Shown: positions 53,253 through 62,964 of the stretch, piece after piece
Layout of the letters: every line of letters starts with the position of its first letter
Position numbering within the stretch: the stretch's first letter is position 1
Source: Vogesella urethralis
GTDB taxonomy: Bacteria; Pseudomonadota; Gammaproteobacteria; Burkholderiales; Chromobacteriaceae
DNA: 64,000 nt
NCBI RefSeq assembly: GCF_007644045.2
Contig: NZ_VMDW02000087.1
Span: 124,001-188,000 of the forward strand
Reading direction: 5' to 3'
Made by a program: the position numbers and the translations under genes
The notes under the pieces: generated by a model
What the model saw: only the letters and a program-made list of their open reading frames with translations
What the model was told of the DNA's origin: nothing
Databases searched by the model: none

Positions 53253-53403
53253 GGCAGATGGCAGCAGGCAGCGTTTATCGAACAAGCGCTTGAATGATCA
53301 ACACCGTCTGCGCTGCCGTCAACCCTGGCGCCACCACAGCGTAGGCTGGTTACCACAGCACAAACCCCGTAGACTGCGCGCTTTACCCCGCAGGCCCGCC
53401 TTC

Positions 53404-54639
53404 ATGTCCTTTACCCACCTGGCGCTTGACCCCGCGCTGCAACGCGCACTGGCCGACGCCGGCTTCGATACCGCCACCCCCATCCAGCAAGCCGCCATTC
53501 CGCCGCTGCTGGCCGGCCACGACGTACTGGCCACCGCCCGCACCGGCGCCGGCAAGACCGCCGCCTACTGCCTGCCGCTGCTGCAACGGCACCTGCAGCC
53601 CGGCGCCCGCCGCTGCACGCTGATCCTGCTGCCAACGCGCGAACTGGCACAGCAGGTGGGCGATACGATATGGCAGCTGTCGGCGCACCTGAAACGGCCG
53701 AAGATCGTGGTGGCTTATGGCGGGGTATCGATCAATCCGCAACTGCTGGCGCTGCGCGGCGGTGCCGACTTCATCGTTGCCACGCCGGGCCGCCTGCTGG
53801 ACCTGATAACCAATAACGCCGTGCCGCTGGGCGATATCGGCACGCTGGTGCTGGACGAAGCCGACCGCCTGCTGGCGCTGGGCTTTGCCGACGAGCTGGG
53901 CCGCATCCTGACCTTGCTGCCGGCACAGCGGCAAACGCTGCTGTTTTCGGCCACCTTTGCGGCCAACGTACAAAAGCTGGCCGCCAGCCTGCTGCGCAAC
54001 CCGCAGCGCATTGCCATTGCAGATGAGGCGGCACCGGCCATCACCCAGCGCGCCATCGACATCAACGCCGCCGACCGCCGCGCGGTGCTGCTGACCCTGC
54101 TGCACAGCGGCGACTGGCCGCAGGCACTGGTATTCGTCAACAGCAAGCACGACGCCGCCGAGCTGGCGCAATGGCTACAGCGCGAAGGCGTCCGCGCCGC
54201 CGCGCTGCACGGCGAACTGGCCCAAGGCCGGCGCGAACGGGTACTGGCCAACCTGAAAGACGGCACCTTGCAAGTGCTGGTAGCCACCGACCTGGCTGCA
54301 CGCGGCATCGATATCACCGCGCTGCCGCTGGTGATCAACGCCGAGCTGCCGCGCTCGCCGCAGGACTACACCCACCGCATCGGCCGCACCGGCCGCGCCG
54401 GGCTGGCCGGCACCGCCATCAGCCTGATCGACGCCGACAGCCGTGCCCACTTCCGCCTGATCGAAAAACGGCTGGGGCTGAAGCTGGCACGCGAACAGCT
54501 GGCCGGCTACCCCGCCACTGATACGCCGGCGCCAAGGTTGGCCGCCGCCGACGACAACGGCGGTATCAAAGGCAAACGGATGAGCAAGAAAGACAAGCTG
54601 CGCGCCGCAGCAGCGGCGGCAAACAGCAGCAAGCCCTAA
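53404..54639 (+). CDS. DEAD-box ATP-dependent RNA helicase (RhlE-like)
   Basis: A 411-residue helicase. Q motif FDTATPIQQAAIP; motif I ARTGAGKTAAY; motif II LDEAD; motif III SAT; motif VI HRIGRTGRAG. The short basic tail ends with KGKRMSKKDKLR, suitable for RNA binding. It likely acts in ribosome assembly or mRNA turnover. Its stop overlaps that of the convergent gene by four bases (CTAA). Confidence 0.93.
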   Translation: MSFTHLALDPALQRALADAGFDTATPIQQAAIPPLLAGHDVLATARTGAGKTAAYCLPLLQRHLQPGARRCTLILLPTRELAQQVGDTIWQLSAHLKRPKIVVAYGGVSINPQLLALRGGADFIVATPGRLLDLITNNAVPLGDIGTLVLDEADRLLALGFADELGRILTLLPAQRQTLLFSATFAANVQKLAASLLRNPQRIAIADEAAPAITQRAIDINAADRRAVLLTLLHSGDWPQALVFVNSKHDAAELAQWLQREGVRAAALHGELAQGRRERVLANLKDGTLQVLVATDLAARGIDITALPLVINAELPRSPQDYTHRIGRTGRAGLAGTAISLIDADSRAHFRLIEKRLGLKLAREQLAGYPATDTPAPRLAAADDNGGIKGKRMSKKDKLRAAAAAANSSKP

Positions 54640-57311
54640 CGCGGTGCGGGGTGGGTGCCGGGCGGCGGTAGCAGATGGCGGATTTCCAGTTGCCGCTCGA
54701 AGCTGTCCACCGCCATCGGCCGCCCGAACAGGAAACCCTGGAAACGGGTGCAACCCCGTTGCAGCAAGCAGGCATGCTGCGCAGCCGTTTCCACCCCCTC
54801 GGCCAGCACTTCCAGCTGCAGGCTGCGTGCCAGCGCCAATACCATGTCCACAATGGCGGCGTCGTTGCCTTCTTCCAGCGCGCCCTGCACGAAAGACTGG
54901 TCCAGCTTCAGTTGATCCAGCGGCAACTGGCGCAGGTAGCTCAGCGACGAATAACCGGTACCGAAATCGTCCAGCGCAAAGCGTACCCCCAACCGGCGTA
55001 GCGCGCGCATCTTGTCGATAGCGTGCAGCATGTCGTCCATCAGCACGCTTTCGGTCAGCTCCAGCAGCAGCTGGCCAGGCGGCGCGCCGGTCTGTGCCAG
55101 GATGGCTTCTACCTGTGCGACGAAACCGGGCTGCCGCAGCTGGCAGACACTGATGTTGACCGACAGCTGCAAACCGGCCGTTTGTGGCTGCGCTGCCCAG
55201 CGCACCAGCTGCCAGCATGCCTGCTCCAGCACCCACTGACCAATGGGTAGGATCAGCCCGCTTTCTTCAGCCAGCGGCAGGAAGGCGTCCGGCTGCAACT
55301 CGCCCAGCGCCGCACTCTGCCAGCGCAGCAAGGCTTCTGCCCCTAGGATGCGGCCGTCGGCCCCCACTTGCGGCTGGTAGTACAGGCGCAACTCGTCGCG
55401 CTGCAGCGCCTGCCGCAGCGCCTTTTCCAGCTTTGCCTGCGCTGCCACGCTGTGCTGCATGGCGGCATCAAAGAAGCACACCGCATTGCGGCCGGCAGCC
55501 TTGGCGCTATAGAGCGCCAGGTCGGCACGCTTCATCAGGTCGTCACTGTGCCGCGGCCCGTCGGCAAACAGCGAAATGCCGATGCTGGGCGTGCAGTGGT
55601 AGTCGTGACCAGCCAGGTCGTACGGCCGGTTCAGCGCCAGGCGCAGGCTTTCCCCCAGCCGTTGTACGCAGGCTGCGGCCTCCTCCACCGTGCTGCCCAG
55701 TGCCGGCAGCAGGATCACGAACTCGTCGCCACCCAGCCGCGCCACGGTGTCGCCATCGGCCACCCCCTCCTGCAAGCGGCCACCCACCTGCTGCAGCAGG
55801 ATGTCTCCCATGTCGTGGCCCAGCGTGTCGTTCAGGGTCTTGAAGTTGTCGAGGTCGATGAACATCAGCCCGCCCTCCTGGCCCGGCTGGCCGTGACGCA
55901 GCGCCAGTTGCAGCCGCTCCAGCAGCAGACGGCGGTTGGGCAGCCGGGTGAGCGGGTCGTAGTAGGCCAGGTCGCGGATTTCCTGCTCCTGCGCCTTGCG
56001 CTGGGTAATGTCGGTCAGCATGGCCACATAGTGGCTGACCTCGCCGCTATCGTCCTGCACGGCGGTGATGGTGAGCCATTCCGGATAAATCTCGCCGCTC
56101 TTGCGACGGTTCCATACCTCGCCGCTCCAGCTGCCGTGCGTCAGCAGGCTGTGCCATAGCAGCTGGTAAAACTCGGGGCCATGGCGGCCGGAACGCAACA
56201 AGGCGGGGGTTTGCCCCACCGCTTCGTCTGCTTGGTAACCGGTAATGTCGCTGAAGGCGCGGTTGACGCGCAGGATGATGCTGCGGGTGTCGGTGACAAA
56301 AATGCCTTCCTGCGATTCGAATGCCGCAGCCGCGATGCGCAAATCCTCCTCGTCGCGGGCGCGGGCACGCGCCAGCCGCTCGAAACGCAGGAAATACAGC
56401 GTGGCCAGGCCCAGTAGCAAGGCCAGCGCCAGCCCCACCACCAGCGCGGTACGGGCAGCTTCGCGGCGCCATGCTGCCAAGGCCTGCGCCTCGTCCAGCA
56501 ACACGGTCAACACGAAGGGGTAGACACGCGAGGCGCGGTAGGCCACCAGCTTGGCCGTACCGTTACGTTGCAGCTCTCGGTAGCTGTCGGCATCGGTCTG
56601 TGCCAGGCGCGACAGCAACAGACGGCTGTGGCCCGGGCTGCCTGCTACCGCCTCGGGGGCGGTACTGAGCAGGCGGCTGCCGTCATAACGCAGCAACTCC
56701 ACCACGCCCTGCTGCGGCGTGATGTGGTTGCCGTAGAAATTGAGGAAGTAATCGGTGTTCTGCGTGGCCAGCACCGTGCGCCAGCGGTCGGACGACAACG
56801 CCACATCCAGCGATACCGGAATGAAGCTGACCCCGGCCAACGCCGCTTTGCCGTGGCGGGCCATGTCGGCAAAATCGCGGCCATGGCTCAGCGCGCCGGT
56901 ACGCAGCACCTCCAGCGGGCCGGTACTTTGCGGCATGAAAACGTCAACCGCCACGGGCACCCCCAGGTTGGCCGGGTTGCTGCTGGCGACAATGCGGCCA
57001 TCCGCCCCCAATACCGCCAGGCTGCGCAAGTACGGCGCCTGCTGCAAGAAAGTTTGCAGCCGATGGCTTTCCGGCTCGGTACTGGCCGCCAGCAGCAGCG
57101 TGCGCTCCACCACATTCAGGCTTTGTGTCAGATGGTCTTCCAGCGCCTGAGCCGTCAATGCGGCCAGGGCAAACTGGCGCGACAGCGCTTCGCTGCGCAA
57201 GCGCCACAACACCGAAGTGGTGGCGACGGCCACGCCCACTACCACCAGCAGAACGGTCAGCAGGAAGGTGGTGCGGTGGCTGGGACGGGTCAGGCTTTGC
57301 ATGCTGGCCAT
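54636..57311 (-). CDS. Membrane GGDEF-EAL protein with Cache and PAS domains
   Basis: An 891-residue c-di-GMP enzyme. Membrane segment at about 17-37; periplasmic dCache domain (about 40-285); second segment near 290-310; PAS (about 330-445); GGDEF (about 455-610) with intact RLGGDEFVILLP; EAL (about 630-880) with GAEALLRW, ELTESVL and ALDDFGTGYSS intact. Both activities are possible; the EAL motif set is complete, so phosphodiesterase activity is likely. It lies 14 bases after a periplasmic binding-protein gene. The ATG at 57311 is taken over a TTG four codons upstream. Confidence 0.92.
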   Translation of the reverse strand: MASMQSLTRPSHRTTFLLTVLLVVVGVAVATTSVLWRLRSEALSRQFALAALTAQALEDHLTQSLNVVERTLLLAASTEPESHRLQTFLQQAPYLRSLAVLGADGRIVASSNPANLGVPVAVDVFMPQSTGPLEVLRTGALSHGRDFADMARHGKAALAGVSFIPVSLDVALSSDRWRTVLATQNTDYFLNFYGNHITPQQGVVELLRYDGSRLLSTAPEAVAGSPGHSRLLLSRLAQTDADSYRELQRNGTAKLVAYRASRVYPFVLTVLLDEAQALAAWRREAARTALVVGLALALLLGLATLYFLRFERLARARARDEEDLRIAAAAFESQEGIFVTDTRSIILRVNRAFSDITGYQADEAVGQTPALLRSGRHGPEFYQLLWHSLLTHGSWSGEVWNRRKSGEIYPEWLTITAVQDDSGEVSHYVAMLTDITQRKAQEQEIRDLAYYDPLTRLPNRRLLLERLQLALRHGQPGQEGGLMFIDLDNFKTLNDTLGHDMGDILLQQVGGRLQEGVADGDTVARLGGDEFVILLPALGSTVEEAAACVQRLGESLRLALNRPYDLAGHDYHCTPSIGISLFADGPRHSDDLMKRADLALYSAKAAGRNAVCFFDAAMQHSVAAQAKLEKALRQALQRDELRLYYQPQVGADGRILGAEALLRWQSAALGELQPDAFLPLAEESGLILPIGQWVLEQACWQLVRWAAQPQTAGLQLSVNISVCQLRQPGFVAQVEAILAQTGAPPGQLLLELTESVLMDDMLHAIDKMRALRRLGVRFALDDFGTGYSSLSYLRQLPLDQLKLDQSFVQGALEEGNDAAIVDMVLALARSLQLEVLAEGVETAAQHACLLQRGCTRFQGFLFGRPMAVDSFERQLEIRHLLPPPGTHPAPR

Positions 57312-57325
57312 GGCAAACGGCAACC

Positions 57326-58108
57326 CTAGCGCTCGGCTATCGGGTCCAGCTTGTGGCGCCGAATGGCCTCGGCCAGAGTACCGTTCTGGCGGGATTCGTC
57401 CATGAAGCGCGATACGCGCTCAAACCAGGCATCGTCGCCTTTCTGCATGGCGTAGGCGTAATGGGTGAGGTGATAGGTGCTGGCGGGCGCCACCAGCCGC
57501 GCCCAGTCGGTGGTCTCCAGCATGCGGCGACTGAACGGGTAGTCGGTCATGAACACGTCGGCGCGGCCGGATTGCACCTCCTGCTCGCGCCCTTGCGGGG
57601 TATCGGTCACCAGCAAGGTGGCCTGCTTCAGCTTGGCGCGCATCACCGGCTCGTGCAGCGTGCCTTTGGCGACGGCCACCACCATGCCGGGCTGGTCGAT
57701 GTCGGCCCAGCGCTGCACGCGGCGATTGCTCTTGGTGGTAATGGCGTAGATGTCGCTGATCAGGTGCGGGCGGGTAAAGCGCAGCTTCTCGCTGCGCTGC
57801 GGGTTGATACCGATGGCGAACATGGCGATGTCGCAACGGTCTTGCTGTACGTCGTCAATCAGGGTGGCAAACGAGCTGTCCACGTACTTCACCGCCACGC
57901 CCAGCGACTTGCCCAAGGCCTGCGACATGTCGATATCGACGCCGCTGAGCTGGCGGGTTTTCGGGTTACGGTAGGAAATGCCGTAGTAGTCGGGCCAGAT
58001 ACACACCCGTAGCTCGCGGCTGGTCTGGATGGTATCGAGATGGCCGGCACTGGCCAGTGGCGGCAGGCAGGCCAGCGCCATGGCCAGCCACAGTCGGGAA
58101 ACGCGCAT
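57326..58108 (-). CDS. Periplasmic amino-acid-type solute-binding protein
   Basis: A 260-residue family-3 binding protein with a signal peptide (about 1-21, ending ASA). LRVCIWPDYYGISYRNPKTRQLSGVDIDMSQALGK and the ADVFMTDYPF segment are typical. No transporter genes adjoin. It is instead followed at once by the GGDEF-EAL gene, so I infer that it delivers a ligand signal to the dCache domain of that protein. Confidence 0.85.
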   Translation of the reverse strand: MRVSRLWLAMALACLPPLASAGHLDTIQTSRELRVCIWPDYYGISYRNPKTRQLSGVDIDMSQALGKSLGVAVKYVDSSFATLIDDVQQDRCDIAMFAIGINPQRSEKLRFTRPHLISDIYAITTKSNRRVQRWADIDQPGMVVAVAKGTLHEPVMRAKLKQATLLVTDTPQGREQEVQSGRADVFMTDYPFSRRMLETTDWARLVAPASTYHLTHYAYAMQKGDDAWFERVSRFMDESRQNGTLAEAIRRHKLDPIAER

Positions 58109-58279
58109 CGGCTGCTCCTGTTGGCTGGGTTGGCCGCTGCTGTCAGGCTAGGCAATACGCTGCGATCTATCAAGCAGAAACCAACCGAAATATACACATA
58201 TCATTAATTAACTCTATCAAATGATAGTGTATCCACACTATTGCCACGCTGTATCAGATCAAGCTTTACCGCCGCGGCC

Positions 58280-59233
58280 TTACTGCCCCCAGCGCGCCTC
58301 GCGCCAGATCGCCATTTCTTCCTTGTCCAGATACGTCCACGCCACCACGCGGCTGATCTTGTTGCCTTGCGCCATGTCCAGCGTCACCACGCGGCGGGCG
58401 TCGCACATTTCCAGCTCGCGCTGCAGGCCGCGCACGTTGGCCGCCTTGGACACCAGCGAGCTGAACCACGCCACCTGGTGGCCGTAGCTGACGCTCTCGC
58501 GCGCCATGGTGGCCAGAAACACCTCTTCGCCGCCGTCGCACCACAGCTCGTGGTGGCGGCCGCCAAAGTTCAGTTCCACATTGCCCATGCGCTGGCCGGT
58601 GAGGTTGGCCACCTTGCGGCGCGCGGCGGCGTCGGCTTCGCTGGCCGAGCCGTGGAACGGCGGGTTGCAGATGGTGAGGTCGAAGCGGTCGTCGCGCTTG
58701 ATGATACCGTCGAAGATGCTGGCAGGCGTGGTCTGCTGGCGCAGCTTCAGCCCGCTCTTGAGCTGCGGGTTGGCGTCCACGATCAGGCGCGCCATGCGCA
58801 GCGCGTCGGCGTCGATGTCGCTGCCGACAAAGCGCCAGCCGTACACGTGGCGGCCGATGATCGGGTAGATGCAGTTAGCGCCCACGCCCACGTCCAGCAC
58901 GGTGGCGCGTTTGGGGATGGTGCCCTGGTTGCTCTTGGCCAGCAGGTCGGCCGCGTGGTGCAGGTAGTCGGCGCGGCCGGGTACCGGCGGGCACAGGTAG
59001 CCGGGCGGAATGTCCCAGTACACCACGCCGTAGTGGTGCATCAGCAGCGCACGGTTCAGCGCTTTTACCGCCGCCGGGTTGTGGAAGTCCACGGTCTCGA
59101 TGCCGTGCTCGTTGTGGCGCACGTACTCGGCCAGCTCGGGGTTGGCCGCAATCAGCGCGGCAAAGTCGTAACGGTCACGGTGCAGGCTGCGAAAGTGCAG
59201 GCCGCTTTTGGGGGCGTCGGAAGAATGGCTCAT
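58280..59233 (-). CDS. rlmF: 23S rRNA (adenine(1618)-N6)-methyltransferase
   Basis: A 317-residue SAM-dependent methyltransferase of the RlmF family. The SAM site is LDVGVGANCIYPIIG and the catalytic motif is ICNPPFHGS. The N-terminal LHPRNRH-like segment reads LHFRSLHRDRYDF here. It should methylate A1618 of 23S rRNA (E. coli numbering). Confidence 0.92.
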   Translation of the reverse strand: MSHSSDAPKSGLHFRSLHRDRYDFAALIAANPELAEYVRHNEHGIETVDFHNPAAVKALNRALLMHHYGVVYWDIPPGYLCPPVPGRADYLHHAADLLAKSNQGTIPKRATVLDVGVGANCIYPIIGRHVYGWRFVGSDIDADALRMARLIVDANPQLKSGLKLRQQTTPASIFDGIIKRDDRFDLTICNPPFHGSASEADAAARRKVANLTGQRMGNVELNFGGRHHELWCDGGEEVFLATMARESVSYGHQVAWFSSLVSKAANVRGLQRELEMCDARRVVTLDMAQGNKISRVVAWTYLDKEEMAIWREARWGQ

Positions 59234-59374
59234 GGCGGATACCGCGAAATCAATCGGCGGATTGTACGTGGTTTGCCGTCATAGGCGAAGGCAGCGAATA
59301 CGCGGCATCGCGTATTCAAGCCGGCACCGGCGCTGCCTACCATGGCGCCATGCTTTCTGAAAACGGAGATTCCC

Positions 59375-60544
59375 ATGCTGGCTGACCTGTGGCGCCTGAT
59401 GGTGGCGCTGTGCGACGTGCGGGCCCTGGCCCGCTTCCTCACCGGCCGCCCGCCGGTGGACGTGGTGTTCATTACCAACCTGCGCGACGAGGCCGAACGG
59501 CAGCGCTTCTTTGGCCGCCGCGTACCGCGCCTGGGCCACGCCAACGGCCCGCGCATCTACCTGCGTGGGGTGGCCGGCCGCGTGCGCGGCATTTTTGTCA
59601 CTGCCGAAGAGATGCTGACCCGCGACGGCCGCCGCCTGGCCAAGGCGCAGTTCATCGCCGCCACCGAGTGGGCCGAGCAACACGGCGCACGCGTTATCCT
59701 GCTGGCGGCGTCCACCAAGCGGCTGTTCGGCCGCGACGGCGCCGAGCTGAAAGCGCGCTTTCCGCACCTGCTGTTCACCATCGGCGACAACGGCACCGCC
59801 AACATGCTGCTGGCCGACGTGTTCCGGGCGCTGCAAACGCACGCCATCGCCCCCGGCCGTGGCCGCGTGCTGGTGATCGGCCCTTACGGCATTCTGGGCT
59901 CGGCCATCCTGCAGCCGCTGCGCGACGCCGGCTACGAGGTGGTGGGCTATGGCGGCAACGCCAGCGCGCTGGCCGAGGTGCAGGCAGAACACGGCATTGC
60001 CGTACACACCCGCATCGCCGACATCGGCCAGGTAGACGCGGTGGTGGCTTGTACCCATAGCCAGTCGGCCAAGCTGCAGGCCGAAGACGTAGCCAGCCTG
60101 AGCCGGCCGGGCCGGCGCCTGGTGGTGGTGGACGTGGCAGAGCCGGCCAACCTGGACATCGAGCAATACGCCCGCTGCCGTACCCGCGTCATCCGCCAGG
60201 ACGCCGGCAACGCCTACTCGGCGCAGCTGCACTACGTGCTGGGCGGGCTATCGTGGCGGCTGCTGATGCTGTCGCGCGGCGTGGTGTTCGGCTGCTTTGG
60301 CGAGGCGCTGGCGCTGCATTACAACATCCACACCCTGGGCGTCAGCTGGCTGGCCGGGCGCGACTGGTTCAAGGTCACTGCGGCCAACCGCCAATGCATC
60401 GACAGCGCCTTCGAGCACATCGGCCTCGGCCTGCCAGCGCCGCGCTGTTTCGGTCAGCCGGTGGCTACCTCGCCTGCCGCCAGCGGCAGCACCACGGCAA
60501 ACACCGCCCCGCGGCCGGGCGTGGAGCGTACCTCCAGCGTGTAA
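59375..60544 (+). CDS. NAD(P)-binding protein related to acyl-ACP reductase / predicted amino-acid dehydrogenases
   Basis: A 389-residue protein. The first 150 residues are specific to this family (VFITNLRDEAERQRFFGRRVPR); a Rossmann fold follows with VLVIGPYGILGSAILQPL at about 168-185. It resembles aldehyde-forming acyl-ACP reductases and COG5322 proteins, but the active Cys is not clear. GGAG lies six bases before the ATG. Its last 30 residues (rich in Ser, Thr and Pro) are encoded antisense to the end of the histidine-kinase gene, an overlap of 91 bases, and look like a run-on tail. Confidence 0.65.
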   Translation: MLADLWRLMVALCDVRALARFLTGRPPVDVVFITNLRDEAERQRFFGRRVPRLGHANGPRIYLRGVAGRVRGIFVTAEEMLTRDGRRLAKAQFIAATEWAEQHGARVILLAASTKRLFGRDGAELKARFPHLLFTIGDNGTANMLLADVFRALQTHAIAPGRGRVLVIGPYGILGSAILQPLRDAGYEVVGYGGNASALAEVQAEHGIAVHTRIADIGQVDAVVACTHSQSAKLQAEDVASLSRPGRRLVVVDVAEPANLDIEQYARCRTRVIRQDAGNAYSAQLHYVLGGLSWRLLMLSRGVVFGCFGEALALHYNIHTLGVSWLAGRDWFKVTAANRQCIDSAFEHIGLGLPAPRCFGQPVATSPAASGSTTANTAPRPGVERTSSV

Positions 60545-62325
60545 CCGGCGGCCTCGCACAGCGAACGGGTGATGTGCAGGCCTAGACCGTGGCCGTCGCC
60601 GCCCTGCCCTTCGCCGCGCTGGAACGGCTGCAGCAGCCGCTGCAGCTGGCCGGCCGCCAGGCCCGGGCCGCTGTCGCGCACCTCGATCACCCGTGCGCCG
60701 GCGCGGTAGCGTACCCCCAGCAGCACACTGCCTGCCGGCGTGTAGCGGATGGCGTTCACCAGCAAGTTATCCAGAATGCGCCCCAGCAGCAGCGGCGCCG
60801 CCGGGTACTGCCAGGCGCTGTCGTGACACACCAGACGCAAGCCCTTGGCCGACGCTGCCGGCGCGTGGCGCTGGCAGGCATCGGCCAGCAACGGCCCCAG
60901 CGGCAGGCTGGCCGGCACCGCCTGCAGTTGGCCGCGCGCCTCGGCAATCAGGCTGCCTAACAGCGCCTCGCTGTAATCCAGCGTGCGGTTAACATGCGCC
61001 AATACCGGCGCCGCCTGCGGCAACGGTGCCAACGCGCCCACCGCCAGCCGCAACGACGCCAGCGGCTGCGACAGGTCGTGGCTGGTGGCGGCAAGCTGCA
61101 GCTGGCTGGCGCGCACCTGTTGTTGCGCGGCGGCGGTGGCGGCCTCGGCCTGCGCCAGCTGCCACGCTTCCTGCTCGTGGCGACGGCGGCTGTCAGCCAC
61201 GCTGCGATGCAGCAGCTGCACCTTGCGCGCCAGCGCCACGGCAAAGCACAAAGCCTCGGCGGCATAGCCCAGCTTGGGCAGCACGAACGGCGACCACGGC
61301 AGCGGCAGGCCGCTGAGCATCAGCCCGAACAGCACGTTGGACAGCAACACGTTCAGCAGCGCACCGGCCAGAAACGGCGCCGCCAGCGGCGAACCGCGCC
61401 GGCCGTAATAAGCGCCGGTGTAGACGATCAACCCCAGGTAAGCCAGCGCCGACAGCAACGGCGGCCACACCCAGTCAGCCTGCAGGTAAGCCACCGCGGC
61501 CAACGGCAGCGAGGCCAGCTGCAACAGATAGGCGTGGTACAAGCGGCGGTGGCTGTACGCCACGCCGAACAGGCTGAGCGCAAACAGCGCTTGCAGCAAC
61601 AGCACTACGCCCATCAGCAACGGTGGCGCCAGCTGGTTCCAGCCGCCGGCCTGCGGCCACAGCCAGGCAAAGGTATAGCCCTCCAGCTGCAACATCATCG
61701 CCATCATCGCCGCCGCCAGTGCCGCGTACAGCGCCAGCGTGCGCTCGCCGGCCAGCAGGTATTGCAGCAACGCAAACACCAGCAGCGCCAGCAATACCCC
61801 CAGTTGCAAGCCGTTCAGCAGGTTGCCGTCGGCCAGGCTGGCCTGCCATTGCCAGCGCGGTTCGATCGCCAGCTGCAGCGGGGTATTGCCGTGGGTGCGA
61901 TAGCGCAGCAACAGGCTGTCGCCAGCCTGCAGCGTGTCGGGCAACGGCAACGCCAGCATGCGCGCCGGCAACGGCCGTGCCGCGTACGAGGCGCCAGCCG
62001 GCAGATTGGCCAGTGCCGTCACCCGGCCGTTGGCCGCGCGGTGCCACAGCTGGACAAAACGCAGGTCCGGCACGCCCAACACCAGCACGCGCTGCGGCCC
62101 GGCCTCGGCCGCGCTAACCGGCCGCCACGCCCAGTCGGCCGCCGCCGTGCGCCACGGTGCCGGCGGCTGCGCTGGCCAGTGGGCCGCTTGCTGCCAGGCC
62201 TGGCTAACGCCCAGTTGGCCGCTGTCGTCCTGCCAGTAACGTGGCTGCGCCCATAGCGGCAGGCACCACAGCAGCACTAGCAACAGGGCGCCGAGGCTGC
62301 CTACAATGCTCCGCGTTGATTTCAT
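60454..62325 (-). CDS. Sensor histidine kinase with 7TM-DISM domain
   Basis: A 623-residue membrane kinase. Signal or first segment at about 8-26, a periplasmic 7TMR-DISM extracellular domain (about 27-165), seven membrane segments (about 170-355), a coiled coil, a HisKA-like domain with SHDLSQPLASL (phospho-His), and HATPase with DNLLVNAIRYTP and GLGLHITRSL. Its response regulator is encoded divergently 15 bases away. Confidence 0.9.
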   Translation of the reverse strand: MKSTRSIVGSLGALLLVLLWCLPLWAQPRYWQDDSGQLGVSQAWQQAAHWPAQPPAPWRTAAADWAWRPVSAAEAGPQRVLVLGVPDLRFVQLWHRAANGRVTALANLPAGASYAARPLPARMLALPLPDTLQAGDSLLLRYRTHGNTPLQLAIEPRWQWQASLADGNLLNGLQLGVLLALLVFALLQYLLAGERTLALYAALAAAMMAMMLQLEGYTFAWLWPQAGGWNQLAPPLLMGVVLLLQALFALSLFGVAYSHRRLYHAYLLQLASLPLAAVAYLQADWVWPPLLSALAYLGLIVYTGAYYGRRGSPLAAPFLAGALLNVLLSNVLFGLMLSGLPLPWSPFVLPKLGYAAEALCFAVALARKVQLLHRSVADSRRRHEQEAWQLAQAEAATAAAQQQVRASQLQLAATSHDLSQPLASLRLAVGALAPLPQAAPVLAHVNRTLDYSEALLGSLIAEARGQLQAVPASLPLGPLLADACQRHAPAASAKGLRLVCHDSAWQYPAAPLLLGRILDNLLVNAIRYTPAGSVLLGVRYRAGARVIEVRDSGPGLAAGQLQRLLQPFQRGEGQGGDGHGLGLHITRSLCEAAGYTLEVRSTPGRGAVFAVVLPLAAGEVATG

Positions 62326-62340
62326 AGAAAACTGTAAAAA

Positions 62341-62952
62341 ATGCGTTCAGACGTGATCATAGCCGACGACCACACCATTTTTCGCGACGGGCTGAAGTTG
62401 TTGCTGGGGATGCAGGCCGAGTACCGGGTGGTGGCCGAGTGCGGGGCGCTGGACGCGCTGCTGCCGCTGGTGCAGCAGCATCAGCCGCAACTGGTGCTGA
62501 TGGATTACAACATGCCCGGCGGCGATGCGCTGGCCACGCTGCACTACCTGCGCCAGCGCTACCCGGCGCTGCGGCTGGTGGTGCTGACCGCCGAACGCGG
62601 CGGCCAACTGCTGGCCCAGGTGCAGCAAGCCGGCGCCGACGGCCTGCTGCTGAAGGAAGGCAGCGCCGCCGACGTGCTGGGCGCGCTACAGCGGGTACTG
62701 GCCGGCCAGCGCGTGATCAGCCCGGCAGCCAGCGCGCTGATGCAGGACAGCCAGGTAGCGCTGACCGCCCGCGAGTACCAGGTGCTGCACCTGATCTGCC
62801 AGGGTTGGCCGCACGCCGACATCGCCGCGCATTTTTCGCTGTCGGTACGCACCGTGGACAAACACCGCGAAAACCTGCAACGCAAACTGGGCGCCAGCAA
62901 CGCGGTGCAGCTGATCAACCGCGCCCGCGAACTGCGCCTGTTCGGCGACTGA
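62341..62952 (+). CDS. NarL/LuxR-family response regulator
   Basis: A 203-residue regulator. The receiver domain has acid pocket IIADDHTIF, phospho-Asp in LVLMDYNMPGG and Lys in LLLKEGSA. The LuxR-type helix-turn-helix lies at about 140-198 (TAREYQVLHLICQGWPHADIAAHF). It pairs with the divergent 7TM-DISM kinase. Confidence 0.93.
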   Translation: MRSDVIIADDHTIFRDGLKLLLGMQAEYRVVAECGALDALLPLVQQHQPQLVLMDYNMPGGDALATLHYLRQRYPALRLVVLTAERGGQLLAQVQQAGADGLLLKEGSAADVLGALQRVLAGQRVISPAASALMQDSQVALTAREYQVLHLICQGWPHADIAAHFSLSVRTVDKHRENLQRKLGASNAVQLINRARELRLFGD

Positions 62953-62964
62953 CGCCGTTTCACC

